Assembly: GCA_900766125.1 (NCBI GenBank)
Contig: CAAFUD010000022.1
Location: forward strand, 1-8,397
Length of the DNA stretch: 8,397 nucleotides
Direction of reading: 5' to 3'
DNA from: an uncultured Veillonella sp.
GTDB lineage: Bacteria > Bacillota > Negativicutes > Veillonellales > Veillonellaceae
Shown: positions 5,593 to 8,397 of the stretch, piece by piece
Position numbering within the stretch: the stretch's first letter is position 1
How the letters are laid out: the number at the start of each line of letters is the position of its first letter
Program-made: the position numbers and the translations under genes
Notes under the pieces: model-generated
Told to the model about the DNA's origin: nothing
Databases searched by the model: none
What the model saw: only the letters and a program-made list of their open reading frames with translations

Positions 5593-6948
5593 TTATGATA
5601 TGCGCTTCATACGAGCCATGAAGAATCCATCCATATGATCTCGCGGTGGATATGTTGTAATCATACCATCGGTAGATGGTGGTAATCCTTCATAGGATAC
5701 AGGGTCAATAACAAAGTTCTTATGAGTTGCTAAGAATTTTTCCAATACATCCTCATTTTCACCGCTATTGATCGTACATGTGGAATATACTAAATATCCG
5801 TTAACTTTGACCATTTCAGCGGCTTTTTCTAATATTTCAAGCTGTAATGGAGGCAATTCAGTAAGTAAGGATTCTGTTTTTCTCCAACGCATATCTAATT
5901 TTTTTTGTAAAATGCCAAGTCCAGAACAGGGTGCGTCAACTAAGACACGATCAAATTGTTCTTTCCAATTATCAGGTAAATAACGACCATCTTGGAGCTT
6001 AGTAGAAACAATAGATACGCCCAATCGCTGAGCATTGTGATTCATAAGATCTAATTTATGATCGTATATATCACAACTCATAATGGCGCCTGTATTATTC
6101 ATAAGACTTGCCATATGCATAGACTTACCACCTGGCGCAGCACAACAATCTAATATGCGCTCTCCTGGCTGCGGATCTACTACATGAGCCACTAACATAG
6201 ATGCTTTATCCATAAAGGTAATGTGCCCATCGATAACAGGTTTTGCTTTTTCTAAATGGCCTTGATGCGCATTAATATAAACTACTTCTGGAATATATGT
6301 ATCCTGCTCAACGGTCCAACCTAAATCTTGTAATTCTTTTAGGCAATCCTCAATAGATATTTTTATCGTATTGATACGTGCCGTCAATCTAGGTTGTTCA
6401 TTAAACCAAGCGCAAAGATCTATAGTCTTATCCTTACCCATTTCATTCATCCATAAATTAACCAGCCATAATGGTTGATTATAAATGAAAGAAATTTCTT
6501 CAGCCTCAGATTTAGCAAGTTCACCAATAGAAATACTATCACTTTCACGCAAAACGGAACGTAACACTGCATTTACAAAACCAGATAAACCTCTAGTTAA
6601 CTTTTTAGCCAATTTAACAGATTCATTGACAGCTGCACTTTCAGGTACCTTATCCATATAGATAATTTGATAAATGCCAAGTCTAAGGATTTCTACAACC
6701 ATGGACGATAATTTCTTTAATGGTCTTTTCGCGAAATGAACAATAATGGCATCTAAATAATTTTTTCTACGGATAACACCATAGACCAACTCCGTGAAAA
6801 ATCTTCGATCTAAATCGGATAAATGATATTTTTGTAAATACTCTTGTAACTTGATATTGGCATAAGCACCATTACGATTAATATCACTCAAAGCTTTCAC
6901 TGCGAGCAATCGAATATTTAGTTGTTGATTCGTTTTAACTTCAGTCAT
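5593..6948 (-). CDS. rsmB: 16S rRNA (cytosine-967-C5)-methyltransferase RsmB
   Basis: SAM-dependent m5C methyltransferase acting on 16S rRNA C967 (E. coli numbering). I choose the ATG at 6948 (451 residues, MTEVKTNQQL): AGGA (6958-6955) lies 6 nt upstream, whereas the longer frame needs a TTG at 6963 that would place this site inside the gene. Domains: an N-terminal NusB-like RNA-binding domain (about 10-135, with YGVIRRKNYLD at 56-66 and VNAVLR at 125-130), a linker, then the Rossmann methyltransferase domain. Motifs: LDCCAAPGGKS (266-276, SAM binding), LVDAPCSGLG (336-345) with C341, YSTCTINSGEN (388-398) with the catalytic nucleophile C391, and the C-terminal DGFFMARM (440-447). All are intact and length is typical. 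The start overlaps the upstream stop by 8 nt (ATGACTGA), suggesting coupled translation. Confidence 0.96.
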   Translation of the reverse strand: MTEVKTNQQLNIRLLAVKALSDINRNGAYANIKLQEYLQKYHLSDLDRRFFTELVYGVIRRKNYLDAIIVHFAKRPLKKLSSMVVEILRLGIYQIIYMDKVPESAAVNESVKLAKKLTRGLSGFVNAVLRSVLRESDSISIGELAKSEAEEISFIYNQPLWLVNLWMNEMGKDKTIDLCAWFNEQPRLTARINTIKISIEDCLKELQDLGWTVEQDTYIPEVVYINAHQGHLEKAKPVIDGHITFMDKASMLVAHVVDPQPGERILDCCAAPGGKSMHMASLMNNTGAIMSCDIYDHKLDLMNHNAQRLGVSIVSTKLQDGRYLPDNWKEQFDRVLVDAPCSGLGILQKKLDMRWRKTESLLTELPPLQLEILEKAAEMVKVNGYLVYSTCTINSGENEDVLEKFLATHKNFVIDPVSYEGLPPSTDGMITTYPPRDHMDGFFMARMKRIS

Positions 6949-7723
6949 CGTTTTTCCTACCAATTAATTGTTCAACTGCTGCGCGAACACGTTGAGGATC
7001 TACTGTAGTATTGCAACAAGGTCCATTAGGTCTTTCATTTAAAACGCCAATGACAGGTATGGGAAATACATCAGCCATCCCACTTGCTAAATCACGTTCA
7101 CAAGCAATAGCTACAATAGCCTTTGGTCGTGCTTCTTTTACCTTCATTCGCGCTAATGTACCACCTGTTACCACTATAAATTGACAGCCATACTCTTTAG
7201 CAATTTGCAATAAACTTCCAACTTGGCATCTACCACATTGCTTACAATTGTATACGTCATGTGTAACCTTATGAACACATGAACTTTCTTGTAAACAATG
7301 AGGTGTCAATAATAATATACGTTCTGGATCAACTGTATACATATCAAGCATCACTAGATGATTAATTAAGTCAATCATAGACTGACGCAATTGATCCTTA
7401 GTAACCCCTCTCACTTTACCAATCAATAGGGACACTGGAAACAGTCCATATATAAACTGGTTAGCAAGCCTTAAAACAATAGGATGTAACCGTAGTATAC
7501 CGAAACTAGCAATAATCAAGGATGCGCACAATAACCATATAACACAAATGCATACAGAAAAAATCACTGTACTTATTATGGGTGCAACAGGATGTAATTG
7601 TGAAAGTCCAGGCTCTAATATATACATTAGAAATCCCATAATTACAGTAATTATGGCACATGTAATTGATGACAATATCAGGTATAACGGATACGTTTCG
7701 TACTGCTTATATTGAGTCTCCAA
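6941..7723 (-). CDS. DUF116-family cysteine-rich membrane protein of unknown function
   Basis: 260 residues with two strongly hydrophobic segments near the N-terminus (about 12-34 and 48-74), then a soluble domain of about 185 residues rich in cysteines: C143, C149, C160-x2-C163-x2-C166, C208 and C236-C237. The spacing suggests a bound metal or Fe-S cluster, but none matches a named cluster motif that I can identify with certainty. I recognise the family as DUF116, which lacks an assigned function. The start is TTG (7723-7721) with GGAAGG (7737-7732) 8 nt upstream; there is no ATG until codon 29, inside the first membrane segment, so the TTG is the best choice. It overlaps the fmt end by 17 nt and rsmB by 8 nt, so it is embedded in a translation operon and probably translated in step with it. 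The B. subtilis cluster lacks this gene. Confidence 0.85.
   Translation of the reverse strand: METQYKQYETYPLYLILSSITCAIITVIMGFLMYILEPGLSQLHPVAPIISTVIFSVCICVIWLLCASLIIASFGILRLHPIVLRLANQFIYGLFPVSLLIGKVRGVTKDQLRQSMIDLINHLVMLDMYTVDPERILLLTPHCLQESSCVHKVTHDVYNCKQCGRCQVGSLLQIAKEYGCQFIVVTGGTLARMKVKEARPKAIVAIACERDLASGMADVFPIPVIGVLNERPNGPCCNTTVDPQRVRAAVEQLIGRKNDD
6946..6958 (-). promoter_or_regulatory. Ribosome binding site and ATG that decide the rsmB start
   Basis: AGGA (6958-6955) is 6 nt upstream of the ATG at 6948-6946 and lies within the DUF116 3' end. The 5-codon-longer alternative uses TTG and would swallow this site. The start overlaps the previous stop as ATGACTGA. Confidence 0.7.
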
Positions 7724-8397
7724 AAACGATACCTTCCTTTATCTGATGTCCATTAATAAAATCAATAGCAGAAATACGTTTTTTATTTTCTGGCTGGACC
7801 TCTGTCAATAGAATTATATTTCCATCACCACAATATACACCTAAACCGGCTATTTTAGATACGATTGTACCAGGTATAGTTGTGGCTGATATAGCAATTG
7901 ATACATGTTTACCATGGATATCTATCAAACCGTGAGTCGTATCATTTGGAACCACTTCACCAGACCATACTTTTAAACGTTTTCCATCGAGGTACGTATA
8001 ACATCCAGGAGCTGGATTAAGACCTCTAATAAGATTTACAATTTCATGGGCTGACTTAGACCAGTCTATGTGCCCCATTTCCTTTGTAATCTTAGCAGTA
8101 TGTGTAGCCATTGTATCATCTTGTGGCGTAGCCTTAATTTCCCCATTAACCCAACGAGTTAATACGGGAACAATAGTTTCGCCACCAAGCACCGCCATAC
8201 GTTCAAATAATTGACCTGTCGTTTCACTAGGTAAAATATCGGTCTCTACGATATCGATGATATCACCAGTATCAAGGCCATCATCCATATGCATAATGGT
8301 AACACCTGTTTTAGTATCCCCATTTAAAATAGCATAGTGAATCGGCGCAGCCCCTCTATAGTTAGGTAAGATAGATGCATGTACGTTAATACATCCA
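7707..8397 (-). CDS. fmt: Methionyl-tRNA formyltransferase, missing its N-terminus (window edge)
   Basis: Transfers a formyl group from 10-formyl-tetrahydrofolate to Met-tRNA(fMet) to make the initiator tRNA. The frame stays open to the window edge, so the first ATG seen inside (8294) is internal and not the start; 229 residues are visible and roughly 90-100 N-terminal residues lie outside. The visible part begins GCINVHASILPNYRGAAPIH, which holds the catalytic Asn and His of the NVHxS motif, followed by GVTIMHMDDGLDTGD with the catalytic Asp. The usual Arg or Lys after LLP is Asn here (LPNYRG), a small variation. The C-terminal OB-like tRNA-binding domain follows, with IRGLNPAPGCYTYLDGKRLK and a conventional ending. 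It is the most upstream gene visible; def and priA commonly precede fmt in Firmicutes but cannot be seen here. Confidence 0.96.
   Translation of the reverse strand, partial: GCINVHASILPNYRGAAPIHYAILNGDTKTGVTIMHMDDGLDTGDIIDIVETDILPSETTGQLFERMAVLGGETIVPVLTRWVNGEIKATPQDDTMATHTAKITKEMGHIDWSKSAHEIVNLIRGLNPAPGCYTYLDGKRLKVWSGEVVPNDTTHGLIDIHGKHVSIAISATTIPGTIVSKIAGLGVYCGDGNIILLTEVQPENKKRISAIDFINGHQIKEGIVFGDSI
7721..7737 (-). promoter_or_regulatory. Ribosome binding site with TTG start of the DUF116 gene
   Basis: GGAAGG (7737-7732) precedes TTG (7723-7721) by 8 nt, all within the last codons of fmt. The rare start codon could set the membrane protein at a lower level than its neighbours; that consequence is inference. 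Confidence 0.6.

Noticed and set aside
6949..6963. Five-residue extension of RsmB using TTG at 6963
   Set aside because: A TTG start is less likely than the ATG at 6948, which has AGGA at 6 nt spacing.
8294..8397. Treating fmt as starting at the ATG at 8294
   Set aside because: The same frame continues to the window edge with the conserved INVHAS and LPNYRGAAPIH segments, so that ATG is internal.
1..8397. CRISPR arrays, insertion sequences, tRNA or rRNA genes, phage or defence modules
   Set aside because: No direct-repeat arrays, transposase-like proteins, terminal repeats or RNA gene signatures were seen; nearly all of the window is accounted for by core genes.

Overview
The window is a stretch of low-GC bacterial core chromosome in which every gene I can support lies on the minus strand. 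The order of transcription, from high to low coordinates, is fmt (5' end cut off by the window edge), a DUF116-family membrane protein, rsmB, rlmN, a PP2C phosphatase (stp/prpC), a PASTA kinase (prkC), rsgA, rpe, then a terminator, a new promoter, a structured leader and the first 36 codons of rpsB. This is the classic Firmicutes fmt-rsmB-rlmN-prpC-prkC-rsgA-rpe cluster known from Bacillus subtilis. The visible AT-richness, the DUF116 gene inserted between fmt and rsmB, and rpsB lying directly after rpe fit a Negativicutes member such as Veillonella. That assignment is an inference from memory of gene order and protein style, not a search result.

Layout: 1-108 start of rpsB; 109-207 its leader; 214-242 its promoter; 235-281 the terminator of the upstream operon; 282-357 AT-rich sequence with nothing recognised; 358-8397 an unbroken operon body with junctions ranging from a 17-nt overlap to an 18-nt gap. 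Three junctions overlap (fmt/DUF116 17 nt, DUF116/rsmB 8 nt, rlmN/stp 8 nt), which suggests translational coupling. In two genes (stp and rsmB) the Shine-Dalgarno site supports an internal ATG rather than the longest open frame.

How the genes work together: Fmt makes the initiator formyl-Met-tRNA. RsmB and RlmN modify 16S rRNA and 23S rRNA/tRNA. RsgA matures the 30S subunit. The PrkC/Stp pair is a reversible Ser/Thr phosphorylation switch whose extracellular PASTA repeats sense cell-wall fragments or lipid II. Rpe belongs to the pentose phosphate pathway. The common theme is translation capacity tied to cell-wall and growth signalling, and it is well described.

I did not find a clearly new system. 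The items most worth a second look are the rpsB leader, which can form two mutually exclusive folds, the uncharacterised cysteine-rich DUF116 membrane protein, and the kinase's HCD (non-RD) catalytic loop with an extra C-terminal extracellular domain.
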